Of a stretch of 10,784 nucleotides of DNA, positions 1-5,763 are shown in pieces. Within the stretch, counting starts at the first letter, position 1; the number at the start of each line of letters is the position of its first letter. This stretch comes from Clostridia bacterium. GTDB lineage: Bacteria > Bacillota > Sulfobacillia > SLMV01. A model generated the notes under the pieces. That model was not told the DNA's origin and ran no database searches. It saw nothing but the letters and a program-made list of their open reading frames with translations. The stretch covers positions 1 through 10,784 of the forward strand of contig SLMV01000052.1 of the NCBI GenBank assembly GCA_007133365.1. The letters are read 5' to 3'. A program made the position numbers and the translations under genes.

Positions 1-62
1 TTCAAAAATGCATCGAGTCGAAGGCGCTGATTGAGATCGACTGGCACTTTAATGGTCGTCAT
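1..62 (-). CDS. yaaA: S4-domain RNA-binding protein, YaaA-like (5' part only)
   Basis: Only the first 20 codons lie in the window, reading MTTIKVPVDLNQRLRLDAFL before the edge. The RLDAFLK-type stretch matches the opening of the S4 fold in the small YaaA/RlbA proteins (about 70 residues) that sit just downstream of dnaN in many Bacillota. The start is the ATG at 62-60, preceded by a GTGAGG ribosome binding site at 66-71. The dnaN stop lies only 9 bases upstream, so the gene is probably co-transcribed and translationally linked to dnaN. The identification rests on position and a short N-terminus; the family is thought to act in ribosome or RNA-related processes. Another small S4 protein is possible. 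Confidence 0.6.
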   Translation of the reverse strand, partial: MTTIKVPVDLNQRLRLDAFL

Positions 63-71
63 CGTCCTCAC

Positions 72-1199
72 CTACTGCCTAGGCTTCATGGGGAGCACGA
101 TGTAAGAAAACTCGCTGCTGTCAATACCTTGCAGGTGGGCCGCATTTTCAGCATCGGTGAAACTAAAGCGAACACGATCGTCGCTGATGTGTTTGATCCC
201 ATCTAATAAATATTTCGATTGGAAGAGGATCGCGAGGGGATCGCCTTCGATTTGGGCCTCAATTTCGTCGTACGCTTCACCCAATTCTGGGGACTGGGCT
301 TTAAATATGAGCCGTTCATCTTGGATGTGAAGATGCACCGGTCGAGCCCCTTTACGATCGTCGGCGAGTAAGGCGGTTCGGGAGCAGGCCCCAATGAACT
401 CATCACGGTCGAAGGTCACATGGGTATTGAAATCGGAAGCGCCTGGCACCATGGACAAAACATCCGGATACCGACCTTCAAGCACCACCATGGAGTAATG
501 GATTCCAGTGTTCAAACGAAGGAAAATATGATTTTCAGATAAGGCCAGTTCCACATCGTCATCCCCAGCGGAAGCTAAAATTCGAAGCAGATCACTGATT
601 CCGCGGCGGGGAAGGACCACCTCGAGCTCACCCGGATATTCGATGGGCAACTCAGTATCGCAAACGGCAATGCGATAACCGTCAGTACTTGTCGCCTGGA
701 GCATGCCCTCCTGAAGGGTCAGCCGGACCCCGCTAATGATGGGCATGGAATCGTCTTGAGAAGCGGCATAAACGGTTTTACTGAGGGCATTGTCAAGGGC
801 GGCCGCCGGAAGGTGAAAGGATTGCCCGTCCTCGGGCGTGGGCAGCGGGGGGAATTGATCCGCCGGATATCCGTTTAGCACGAACTCCGAAGCCCGCCAG
901 GAAATCACGGCCTGATGCTGATCCTCGGGAGCACTCAGTGTAATGTCGCCTCCGGGTATGCGATTGATGATTTCGTTGAACTCGCGTCCCGGCAAAACCA
1001 AGGATCCGGGTTGTTCAACACTCGCCGGGATGACGACTTCGATGCTCTTTTCCAAGTCGGTCGCGGCCAGATGGATGATGCCTTCTTGGGCCGTAAGCAG
1101 GATACCGGTCAAAATGGGATGTGTGGTACCGGATGATAAGGCACGATATGCCATCTGGAGTCCAAAATGAAGGGGTTCTTGCTGAATGATGGTTTTCAT
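72..1199 (-). CDS. dnaN: DNA polymerase III sliding clamp (beta subunit)
   Basis: This gene encodes the 375-residue beta clamp, which dimerises into a ring around DNA and tethers the replicative polymerase and other clamp-binding proteins. Length and the three repeated clamp domains of about 120 residues each fit the family. Recognisable stretches are HPILTGILL in domain 1, ATSTDGYRIAV in domain 2, and the C-terminal YIVLPMKP end, which forms part of the partner-binding surface. I chose the ATG at 1199 (MKTIIQQ) because a GAGGAAAGG ribosome binding site lies about 10 bases before it; an in-frame TTG at 1220 overlaps that site and is unlikely. The gene follows dnaA on the same strand across the origin core and is followed at once by a yaaA-like gene. 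Confidence 0.97.
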   Translation of the reverse strand: MKTIIQQEPLHFGLQMAYRALSSGTTHPILTGILLTAQEGIIHLAATDLEKSIEVVIPASVEQPGSLVLPGREFNEIINRIPGGDITLSAPEDQHQAVISWRASEFVLNGYPADQFPPLPTPEDGQSFHLPAAALDNALSKTVYAASQDDSMPIISGVRLTLQEGMLQATSTDGYRIAVCDTELPIEYPGELEVVLPRRGISDLLRILASAGDDDVELALSENHIFLRLNTGIHYSMVVLEGRYPDVLSMVPGASDFNTHVTFDRDEFIGACSRTALLADDRKGARPVHLHIQDERLIFKAQSPELGEAYDEIEAQIEGDPLAILFQSKYLLDGIKHISDDRVRFSFTDAENAAHLQGIDSSEFSYIVLPMKPRQ

Positions 1200-1254
1200 G
1201 TCACACCGACCTTTCCTCAATTTACCGGGTTGTGGGTCTATAAACGACGAAAGC

Positions 1255-1272
1255 TAATATTTAATTAATTTA
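1255..1272. other. AT-only DNA unwinding element of oriC
   Basis: Eighteen consecutive A/T pairs, including the palindrome TTAATTAA at 1261-1268, directly adjoin the triplet array and DnaA-box pair. In the Bacillus origin the equivalent AT-rich stretch is where DnaA first melts the duplex and the helicase is loaded. It lies on the dnaN side, as expected. Confidence 0.75.
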
Positions 1273-1288
1273 GTCGTCGTAGTAGTAG
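1271..1288 (+). other. DnaA-trio-like triplet array
   Basis: Six in-phase triplets read TAG TCG TCG TAG TAG TAG on the plus strand, that is 3'-GAT GAT GAT GCT GCT GAT-5' moving away from the DnaA boxes. DnaA-trios (3'-GAT type) guide a DnaA filament onto one strand in origin unwinding. The three box-proximal triplets are perfect; the next two have C in place of the normally conserved central A, and the sixth is perfect again. The array starts at the last G of the G tract and ends inside the AT-only stretch. Confidence 0.75.
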
Positions 1289-1292
1289 GGGG

Positions 1293-1310
1293 TGTGGATA
1301 CTGTTGATAA
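1293..1310 (-). other. Tandem DnaA-box pair next to the unwinding element
   Basis: On the minus strand TTATCAACA (1310-1302) is followed without a gap by GTATCCACA (1301-1293). Each differs from TTATCCACA at one position. A C5 tract and the triplet array follow. This matches the arrangement in which two boxes next to a GC-rich spacer load DnaA onto the adjacent single strand. Confidence 0.85.
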
Positions 1311-1345
1311 TGCTGTTAAAGCCCGAATCCCCTTTACTCACATCC

Positions 1346-1354
1346 TGTGGACAA
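1346..1354 (-). other. DnaA box, one mismatch
   Basis: The minus strand reads TTGTCCACA, one change from TTATCCACA. It lies between the two outward-facing tandem pairs. Confidence 0.65.
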
Positions 1355-1375
1355 TTTGTGAGTAGTCTAAAATTT

Positions 1376-1393
1376 TTATCCACAGTATTCACA
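1376..1393 (+). other. Tandem DnaA-box pair with a perfect consensus box
   Basis: TTATCCACA (1376-1384) is the exact consensus. It is directly followed by GTATTCACA (1385-1393), two changes from consensus. The 18-mer is a near copy, in opposite orientation, of the pair at 1293-1310 and is also followed by a C tract, but no triplet array or AT-rich stretch follows it. Confidence 0.8.
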
Positions 1394-1413
1394 CCCTGCT
1401 TGGTTTCGCTTCT

Positions 1414-1422
1414 TTATCAACC
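1414..1422 (+). other. Weak DnaA box
   Basis: TTATCAACC differs from TTATCCACA at two positions and from the variant TTATCAACA at one. It lies in the same intergenic cluster, between the perfect box and the dnaA stop. Still weaker candidates, TTACCAACA at 1436-1444 and TTATCAAAA at 1447-1455, follow in the same orientation. Confidence 0.4.
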
Positions 1423-1478
1423 CGTTACTGACAGTTTACCAACAAATTATCAAAAAGCTGTACACAGGCCTGCTCACC

Positions 1479-2885
1479 TCATGACAAAGTGCCCTTGATT
1501 GTCTTCATAAGATCATCGACCTGGGCCCGTAAGTCGGAATCCGCTTCCAGATCCTTATTTATCTTGTTATACGCGTGAATCACGGTACTGTGATCGCGCC
1601 CGCCGAAATCGGCACCGATTTGAGGTAACGAGAAGTCGGTGAGTTCCCGGGCGAGGAACATGGCCAATTGCCGTGGAAACGCAATGGCTTGGGTACGCCG
1701 ACGCCCATTAATATCGGCAATACTGACTTCGTAATGTTCACAAACGGCTTGTTGGACGTCTTTGATGGTGATTCGCTGAGCCGCCGGTTTGGTCGGGATC
1801 AAATCCCGAAGGGCTTCCTCGGCGAGGGCCATGTCGATGTGTTGCTGCCGAAGCGATGAAAAGGCGACCAACCGAATTAAAGCCCCCTCCAATTCCCGTA
1901 TGTTCGAGGTGATGCTTTGCGCGATCAAATGCAAAATGTCATCGGGAACATTCAAATTTTCGGAAGCCGCTTTTTTGCGCAAAATCGCGATTCGGGTTTC
2001 CAAATCAGGGGGTTGTATATCCGAGATGAGCCCCCATTCAAAGCGGGAACGAAGCCGTTCCTCTAGCGTGGGGATTTCCTTTGGGGGCCGATCACTTGAA
2101 ATGACAATTTGCTTATTGGCTTCATGGAGCGTGTTAAATGTATGGAAAAATTCTTCTTGGGTTCGCTCTTTCCCGGCGAGAAACTGGATGTCGTCGATCA
2201 TGAGCACATCGACATTTCGATAACGGTTTCGAAAGTTAACCGTTTTGGTATCACGAATGGAATTAATGAGTTCGTTGGCGAAGCGCTCGGACGAAACGTA
2301 AACCACGCTAAGATCCGATGAATCATGGGCCACCCGGTGGGCAACGGCCTGCATCAAATGGGTTTTTCCGAGCCCGACCCCCCCATAAAGAAAGAGCGGG
2401 TTATAAGCGCGTGCCGGCGCCTGCGCCACTGCGAGGCAGGCCGCATGGGACAAGCGATTGCTGTTGCCGACGACAAAGTTAGCAAACGTGTATTTTGGAT
2501 TTAAAGGGCCCGTATGAATCGGTTTTGGTAAACGTTTTTTCATCGAGTCGTGATTTGTGCGATGGGCTTGGGAACGATCCATCTCGGGAATCGGTTCATC
2601 GTCTAACATATCCGACATTTCATCGGAGGTCAGCACCAGATCGACGGATTGCTCATTTCCCATCACATCGGTTAATGCCTTTTCGAGGGATTGGGCGTAA
2701 TTTTCCTGAACCCAGTTTCGGGCGAATTCATGGGGAACCGCCACGACCAGCTCCCGTTTGTGCAGGTCGAGTTCCACGGCTCGTGAGTTTCGGAGCCAGG
2801 TTTCAAAACTAGGTCGCAAAACGTCTTTACGAACACGATCGAGGGTTTCGGACCAGATTTTTTCGGCATTGTTTTGTTCAGCCAT
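1479..2885 (-). CDS. dnaA: Chromosomal replication initiator DnaA
   Basis: This gene encodes a 468-residue initiator ATPase that binds DnaA boxes, melts the origin and recruits the helicase. Domain I covers about residues 1-85 (W-x-E-T-L and WVQENY stretches) and is followed by a short acidic linker. The AAA+ domain has Walker A GGVGLGKT at 168-175, Walker B with D231-D232 in MIDDIQF, a sensor-I stretch IVISSDRPP, the arginine-finger region ERLRSRF and sensor II in NIRELEGALIRL. Domain IV carries the DnaA signature GGRDHST at 428-434, which contacts the box. The start is the ATG at 2885 with GGAGG about 9 bases upstream; an in-frame TTG at 2900 overlaps that site. The downstream gap to dnaN is the origin core, and a weak promoter candidate with a DnaA-box-like spacer lies upstream. 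Confidence 0.98.
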   Translation of the reverse strand: MAEQNNAEKIWSETLDRVRKDVLRPSFETWLRNSRAVELDLHKRELVVAVPHEFARNWVQENYAQSLEKALTDVMGNEQSVDLVLTSDEMSDMLDDEPIPEMDRSQAHRTNHDSMKKRLPKPIHTGPLNPKYTFANFVVGNSNRLSHAACLAVAQAPARAYNPLFLYGGVGLGKTHLMQAVAHRVAHDSSDLSVVYVSSERFANELINSIRDTKTVNFRNRYRNVDVLMIDDIQFLAGKERTQEEFFHTFNTLHEANKQIVISSDRPPKEIPTLEERLRSRFEWGLISDIQPPDLETRIAILRKKAASENLNVPDDILHLIAQSITSNIRELEGALIRLVAFSSLRQQHIDMALAEEALRDLIPTKPAAQRITIKDVQQAVCEHYEVSIADINGRRRTQAIAFPRQLAMFLARELTDFSLPQIGADFGGRDHSTVIHAYNKINKDLEADSDLRAQVDDLMKTIKGTLS

Positions 2886-2998
2886 TAAGAACGCCTCCAA
2901 CGCACCGGTTGCCAGGGAAATTCTGTGTTTGGATCCTCATTTTTGCCTCACCATTCATTGCCAATTGATCGCGGCTCAATAGGTTTAGGATGTTGTCT

Positions 2999-3027
2999 AT
3001 GTTATTAACTTGTGGATCCGGGCACAA
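2999..3027 (-). promoter_or_regulatory. Candidate dnaA promoter
   Basis: On the minus strand TTGTGC (3027-3022) and TAACAT (3004-2999) are 17 bases apart and would start transcription roughly 105 bases before the dnaA ATG. The match to sigma-A consensus is modest (3 of 6 and 4 of 6). The spacer contains GGATCCACA, a two-mismatch DnaA box at 3019-3011, which would allow autoregulation. This is inference. Confidence 0.35.
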
Positions 3028-3049
3028 CCGCGAGGATACGTGCCGCGGT
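3027..3049. repeat. Inverted repeat ACCGCG/CGCGGT
   Basis: ACCGCG (3027-3032) and CGCGGT (3044-3049) are perfect inverted arms around an 11-base centre. An alternative pairing, GGCAC (3021-3025) with GTGCC (3040-3044), overlaps it. It lies just upstream of the candidate dnaA promoter. Function unknown. Confidence 0.4.
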
Positions 3050-3267
3050 GACCGATTTGGGTCCACCGGCCACCTGGGATACGTCTTCGGCGGGACGACT
3101 TCTTTTCACCGGAGTACGTCTACATTTAATTCTCTATTGATGGCCCGGTTTCCTTCGCCAACGACCAATCATTTGAGAAGAAATCGCTTGAGGTCAGAAG
3201 GGCCTTCAAGCGGCGCTCGTCAGGGCATGCCATATTATAAGGGAGGGTGGGCGTTTTCATCCCCCAT

Positions 3268-3285
3268 TTTAGGGGTGACCCTAAA
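3268..3285. repeat. Palindrome TTTAGGG-GTGA-CCCTAAA
   Basis: Perfect 7-bp inverted arms (3268-3274 and 3279-3285) surround a 4-base centre, about 65 bp upstream of the rpmH -35 element. No T tract follows on either strand, so it is not an intrinsic terminator. A protein-binding site is possible. Confidence 0.45.
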
Positions 3286-3349
3286 GAAGAAAAAACCAGG
3301 TATTTCGGTGATTGAATTGGGGGTTGGGGGTCCAGCCTTCCCTTTTTTG

Positions 3350-3378
3350 TTGACACACCCCGCACAGGCAGCTATAAT
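3350..3378 (+). promoter_or_regulatory. Consensus sigma-A promoter for the rpmH operon
   Basis: TTGACA (3350-3355) and TATAAT (3373-3378) match the sigma-A consensus at every position and are separated by the ideal 17 bases. Transcription would start near 3385, giving a leader of about 113 bases before rpmH. Such strength suits a ribosomal protein operon. Confidence 0.92.
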
Positions 3379-3497
3379 GGCCATTGGCTATCCATGTTAT
3401 CATACGATGGCATTGGGTGCCCGTTTAATCGTGTTAACAATAGTGATTCGTTTTGATTCGGGTATGCTCCGGTCATTGATGAGTGGGGGTTTTTTCG

Positions 3498-3644
3498 TTG
3501 GTTAAACGCACCTATAAGCCGAGTCGAAGAAAGTCGGCGCGACGGCACGGATTTCGGCGTCGCATGTCGACCAAGGCCGGACGCCGTGTGCTCAAACGCC
3601 GGCGCACTAAAGGGCGAAAAAAAGTTGCCAAGCGTACACGGTAA
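3498..3644 (+). CDS. rpmH: 50S ribosomal protein L34
   Basis: This small gene encodes 48 residues with the L34 signature: KRTYKPSRRK near the start, then HGFRRRMSTKAGRRVLKRRR. The protein is highly basic and sits in the large ribosomal subunit on 23S rRNA. The usual length is 44-46; here the C-terminus adds a few basic residues (KKVAKRTR). No in-frame ATG is available, so I use the TTG at 3498, giving MVKRTYK, with the G-rich GTGGGGGT (3483-3490) as a weak ribosome binding site. It is the first gene of the rightward operon, behind a consensus promoter, and is followed 24 bases later by rnpA, the near-universal bacterial pairing. Confidence 0.96.
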   Translation: MVKRTYKPSRRKSARRHGFRRRMSTKAGRRVLKRRRTKGRKKVAKRTR

Positions 3645-3668
3645 CCTTATCGGCTAGGGGGTACCCTT

Positions 3669-4013
3669 TTGGATGCACAACGACTCCGCAGTGGCTTGAG
3701 TTTTTCCCGGGTTTTCGAGGAAGGCTGTACCATTGTGGGTCGGTTGGTGGTGATCCATTATTTACGTGGCGTAACTGAGCACCCGAGGGTGGGATTTGCT
3801 GCTGGCAAGAAACTCGGGGGCGCGGTGGTGCGAAATCGTTTTCGGCGCCGACTCCGAGAAGCCTTTCGCCATTTACCAGGAGAACTTGCGCCCGTCGATC
3901 TCGTCCTCGTTGCCCGAAGCGCCATGCAGGAGGCGTCATTTGAACAGATCCAAAAAGACCTTATGCGCGTACTATCACGTGCACGACTTCTCCGATCGGC
4001 ATCTTCCTTCTAG
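3669..4013 (+). CDS. rnpA: Ribonuclease P protein component
   Basis: This gene encodes a 114-residue protein that binds the RNase P RNA and helps it recognise the 5' leader of precursor tRNAs. The family signature RNRFRRRLRE is at residues 55-64, preceded by the conserved RVGFAAGKKLGGAVVRN region, and the length is normal. The start is the TTG at 3669, giving MDAQRLRSG, with AGGGGG at 3656-3661 seven bases upstream; a nearby ATG at 3673 is out of frame. It lies between rpmH and yidD, its standard place, and both rpmH and rnpA use TTG starts. Confidence 0.96.
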   Translation: MDAQRLRSGLSFSRVFEEGCTIVGRLVVIHYLRGVTEHPRVGFAAGKKLGGAVVRNRFRRRLREAFRHLPGELAPVDLVLVARSAMQEASFEQIQKDLMRVLSRARLLRSASSF

Positions 4014-4081
4014 GCATAATTTCCGGCAATGGGTTAATCTATATAAGAGGTTCGTTCAATCCTGTTTGGGAGTCGAAAGAC

Positions 4082-4432
4082 ATGGGTCGATATGTCATAC
4101 TAGTAATAATTGAAGGATATCAGCGTTTGATATCCCCGTTAGTGTCGGGGCGTTGCCGTTATCGACCAACCTGTTCTGATTATGCGAAAAAGGCCATCGA
4201 GCTCCACGGCGTTTTTCGCGGGGGGCTGTTGGCGGTTCGACGCATGCTGCGTTGTCATCCGTGGGGTGGTCAGGGATATGATCCGGTTCCCCAGCCAAGG
4301 GAGATCCCTGAGGATGCTGACGAAGTGAAAGAAAATGACGAAGTGATGCATTCTGAAAAGCAGCACGTGCAGGTTGGTGCCGCAATTCAAAATAAGGGGC
4401 GTGGAATCCCAATATGTGGCAAGCAATTGTAG
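4082..4432 (+). CDS. yidD: Membrane protein insertion efficiency factor YidD
   Basis: This gene encodes a small membrane-associated protein thought to assist YidC-dependent insertion of membrane proteins. It has a short hydrophobic or amphipathic N-terminus followed by the family signature: CRYRPTCSDYA at residues 25-35, the AIELHG stretch, and LRCHPWGGQGYDPVP around 56-70. Family members are commonly 70-90 residues; this one has 116, with an acidic then polar C-terminal tail of about 45 residues that I do not recognise. The ATG at 4082 follows GGGAG by about 9 bases. The last 19 bases overlap yidC, suggesting coupled translation. Confidence 0.94.
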   Translation: MGRYVILVIIEGYQRLISPLVSGRCRYRPTCSDYAKKAIELHGVFRGGLLAVRRMLRCHPWGGQGYDPVPQPREIPEDADEVKENDEVMHSEKQHVQVGAAIQNKGRGIPICGKQL

Positions 4433-5073
4433 ATGTGGTGCGAAACGCGTTAGAGCTATTCGGTGGTGTTGCAGGCAATTACGGGGTCGGCATTATTATT
4501 TTAACGGTTTTGGTTCGGCTTTTGCTGGTTCCGTTGACCTTTTCACAAAACCGCATGACGGCCAAGATGCAAAAGATCAATCCCGAACTTCAAGAGATCA
4601 AGAAGAAATATAAAAATGATTCCCAGAAGATGAATGAAGAAACGGTCAAATTGTGGAAAGAACATGGGGTCAACCCGGCGGCGGGATGCCTACCGCTCAT
4701 TATCCAGATGCCCATTATTATCGCCATGTTTACCGCACTTCGAACCTTCGAGTTTGGCGCGGATGCGAGTTTTCTTTGGCTACCGCATCTGGCTCAGCCC
4801 GACCCTTTGTACCTCCTCCCTGTTATGGCGGCGGTTTCGACCTTTTTCCAGACACGAAGCACGATGCAAAAGAACGCAGCCGGTGGCAATCAGGCCATCA
4901 TGATGTACGGGATGCCAGTTTTTATCGGATATATTAGCGCACAATTTCCCGCTGGTCTGGCATTATATCTGACGGTCACCCAGGTGTTTGGCGTGGCCCA
5001 ACAGTATGTGGTCAATCATTTCTTGGCAGTTGAAGCGCGCCAGGAACAGGAACAGGAAGGAGAGTCGGCCTGA
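4414..5073 (+). CDS. yidC: Membrane protein insertase YidC/Oxa1 family
   Basis: This gene encodes a 219-residue insertase that places proteins in the cytoplasmic membrane, alone or with SecYEG. The first membrane segment, YGVGIIILTVLVRLLLVPLT, carries the conserved groove arginine (R35). A charged coiled hairpin follows (about 45-75, KMQKINPELQEIKKKYKND), then NPAAGCLPLIIQMPI and further membrane segments near 85-105, 128-145 and 163-200. The C-terminal tail is short and acidic (EQEQEGESA). There is no lipoprotein signal with a lipobox cysteine, unlike SpoIIIJ of Bacillus; this short form is common in Clostridia-like lineages. The start ATG at 4414 overlaps yidD and has only a weak GTGGAA ribosome binding site. 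jag starts 2 bases after its stop. Confidence 0.95.
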   Translation: MWQAIVDVVRNALELFGGVAGNYGVGIIILTVLVRLLLVPLTFSQNRMTAKMQKINPELQEIKKKYKNDSQKMNEETVKLWKEHGVNPAAGCLPLIIQMPIIIAMFTALRTFEFGADASFLWLPHLAQPDPLYLLPVMAAVSTFFQTRSTMQKNAAGGNQAIMMYGMPVFIGYISAQFPAGLALYLTVTQVFGVAQQYVVNHFLAVEARQEQEQEGESA

Positions 5074-5075
5074 CG

Positions 5076-5696
5076 ATGCAAGAGCGCATTATTCGTCACG
5101 GGCGGACCGTTGAAGAAGCCTTAGAGAACGCATTGCGTGATCTTGAGGCTTCTCGGGACCAGGTAGAAGTTGACGTTTTAGAGGAGGGGGCTTCCGGGTT
5201 CCTCGGCATTATCGGTCAACGTGAAGCCACGGTAGAGGTCCGCATGAAAGAAAGCAAAGAAGATTTTGTTGAGGAGTTTTTAAAAACGGTCTTGAAAGCG
5301 ATTGATTCCGAAGCGGAGATCTCGATCCGCTCGGATGAAGACGCTATTTATGTCGATGTGGACGGTGAATCACTCGGCTTAATCATCGGTCGGCGGGGCG
5401 ATACGTTAAACGCGCTCCAATACTTGCTGAACGTGACCGCGGGGAAACGGTCATCGGATCGCCGCTCCATTCGGCTTGATGCCGGGGATTTTCGCAGTCG
5501 GCGGCGTCGTGAGCTGGAACAAATGGTCCTTCGATTGGCCGATCGCGTCGCCAAGACCCGCCGCCCTTTCCATTTGGATCCGATGCCTCCTCACGAGCGT
5601 AAGATTGTTCATACTGTTCTCCAAACGGACGACCGCGTTCGCACCGAAAGCGAGGGAATGGACCCCAAACGTCATATCATTATTCACCCCGCTTAG
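5076..5696 (+). CDS. jag: Jag/KhpB RNA-binding protein (Jag_N, KH, R3H)
   Basis: This gene encodes a 206-residue cytoplasmic RNA-binding protein known as Jag, KhpB or EloR, linked in Bacillota to small-RNA binding and control of cell elongation and division. Three parts are visible in the usual order: a Jag_N domain at about 1-55 (GRTVEEALENAL, GASGFLGIIGQ), a KH domain with GLIIGRRGDTL at 101-111, and a C-terminal R3H domain with R175-x3-H179 in PPHERKIVH. The ATG at 5076 follows AGGAGAG (5058-5064) inside the yidC end, so translation is probably coupled. It is the last gene of the rpmH operon and is followed by an intrinsic terminator. Confidence 0.95.
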   Translation: MQERIIRHGRTVEEALENALRDLEASRDQVEVDVLEEGASGFLGIIGQREATVEVRMKESKEDFVEEFLKTVLKAIDSEAEISIRSDEDAIYVDVDGESLGLIIGRRGDTLNALQYLLNVTAGKRSSDRRSIRLDAGDFRSRRRRELEQMVLRLADRVAKTRRPFHLDPMPPHERKIVHTVLQTDDRVRTESEGMDPKRHIIIHPA

Positions 5697-5737
5697 CAGG
5701 TCAATGGCATCTGGTTTCAATAGACGATGGGCAACCC

Positions 5738-5763
5738 GGGGACGGTTCGTCCCCTTTTTGTTT
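5738..5763 (+). terminator. Intrinsic terminator after jag
   Basis: GGGGACG (5738-5744) and CGTCCCC (5748-5754) form a perfect 7-bp GC-rich stem with a GTT loop, followed by TTTTTGTTT. It lies 42 bases after the jag stop and ends the rpmH operon. Outer arms GGCAAC (5730-5735) and GTTGCC (5764-5769) could also pair. Confidence 0.9.

Larger units (their letters stand above)
1250..1455. other. oriC core in the dnaA-dnaN intergenic region
   Basis: The 279-bp gap between dnaA and dnaN carries all the hallmarks of the unwinding part of a Bacillus-type origin. Five good DnaA-box matches are visible: a tandem minus-strand pair at 1293-1310, a box at 1346-1354, and a plus-strand pair at 1376-1393 that includes the perfect TTATCCACA. 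Weaker matches are at 1414-1422, 1436-1444 and 1447-1455. Next to the left-most pair come a G5 tract, a triplet array and an A/T-only stretch, in the order known from Bacillus subtilis. The region is flanked by the initiator and clamp genes. Origin activity itself is inferred. Confidence 0.88.
2886..3497. other. Gene-free region between dnaA and rpmH
   Basis: These 612 bases separate the divergently transcribed dnaA and rpmH operons. I see no convincing gene. Visible elements are a weak dnaA promoter candidate (2999-3027), a DnaA-box-like TGTGGATCC (3011-3019), inverted repeats at 3027-3049 and 3268-3285, a repeated GGATACGT, and the rpmH promoter at 3350-3378. Bacillus subtilis has extra DnaA-box clusters here; a read of both strands found no box with fewer than two mismatches. 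Confidence 0.6.

Noticed and set aside
1789..2223. 144-codon open frame opposite dnaA
   Set aside because: It is the antisense shadow of the conserved AAA+ domain of dnaA, with a serine- and arginine-rich composition typical of such shadows.
3126..3365. 79-codon open frame on the minus strand in the same gap
   Set aside because: It lacks a ribosome binding site, overlaps the rpmH promoter and the palindrome at 3268-3285, and resembles nothing I know.
2990..3505. 171-codon open frame on the plus strand between dnaA and rpmH
   Set aside because: It runs straight through the consensus rpmH promoter and into rpmH, has no ribosome binding site, and its protein shows no recognisable domain and an unnatural composition.
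3972..3987. CACGTG core at 3976-3981 as a parS centromere site
   Set aside because: The flanks read TACTAT and CACGAC-like sequence rather than TGTTT and AAACA, so it does not match parS; it lies inside rnpA.
4019..4055. Internal promoter before yidD (TATATAAG stretch)
   Set aside because: The TATAAG-like -10 has no acceptable -35 at the right distance, and the gene is packed within an operon with a strong upstream promoter.
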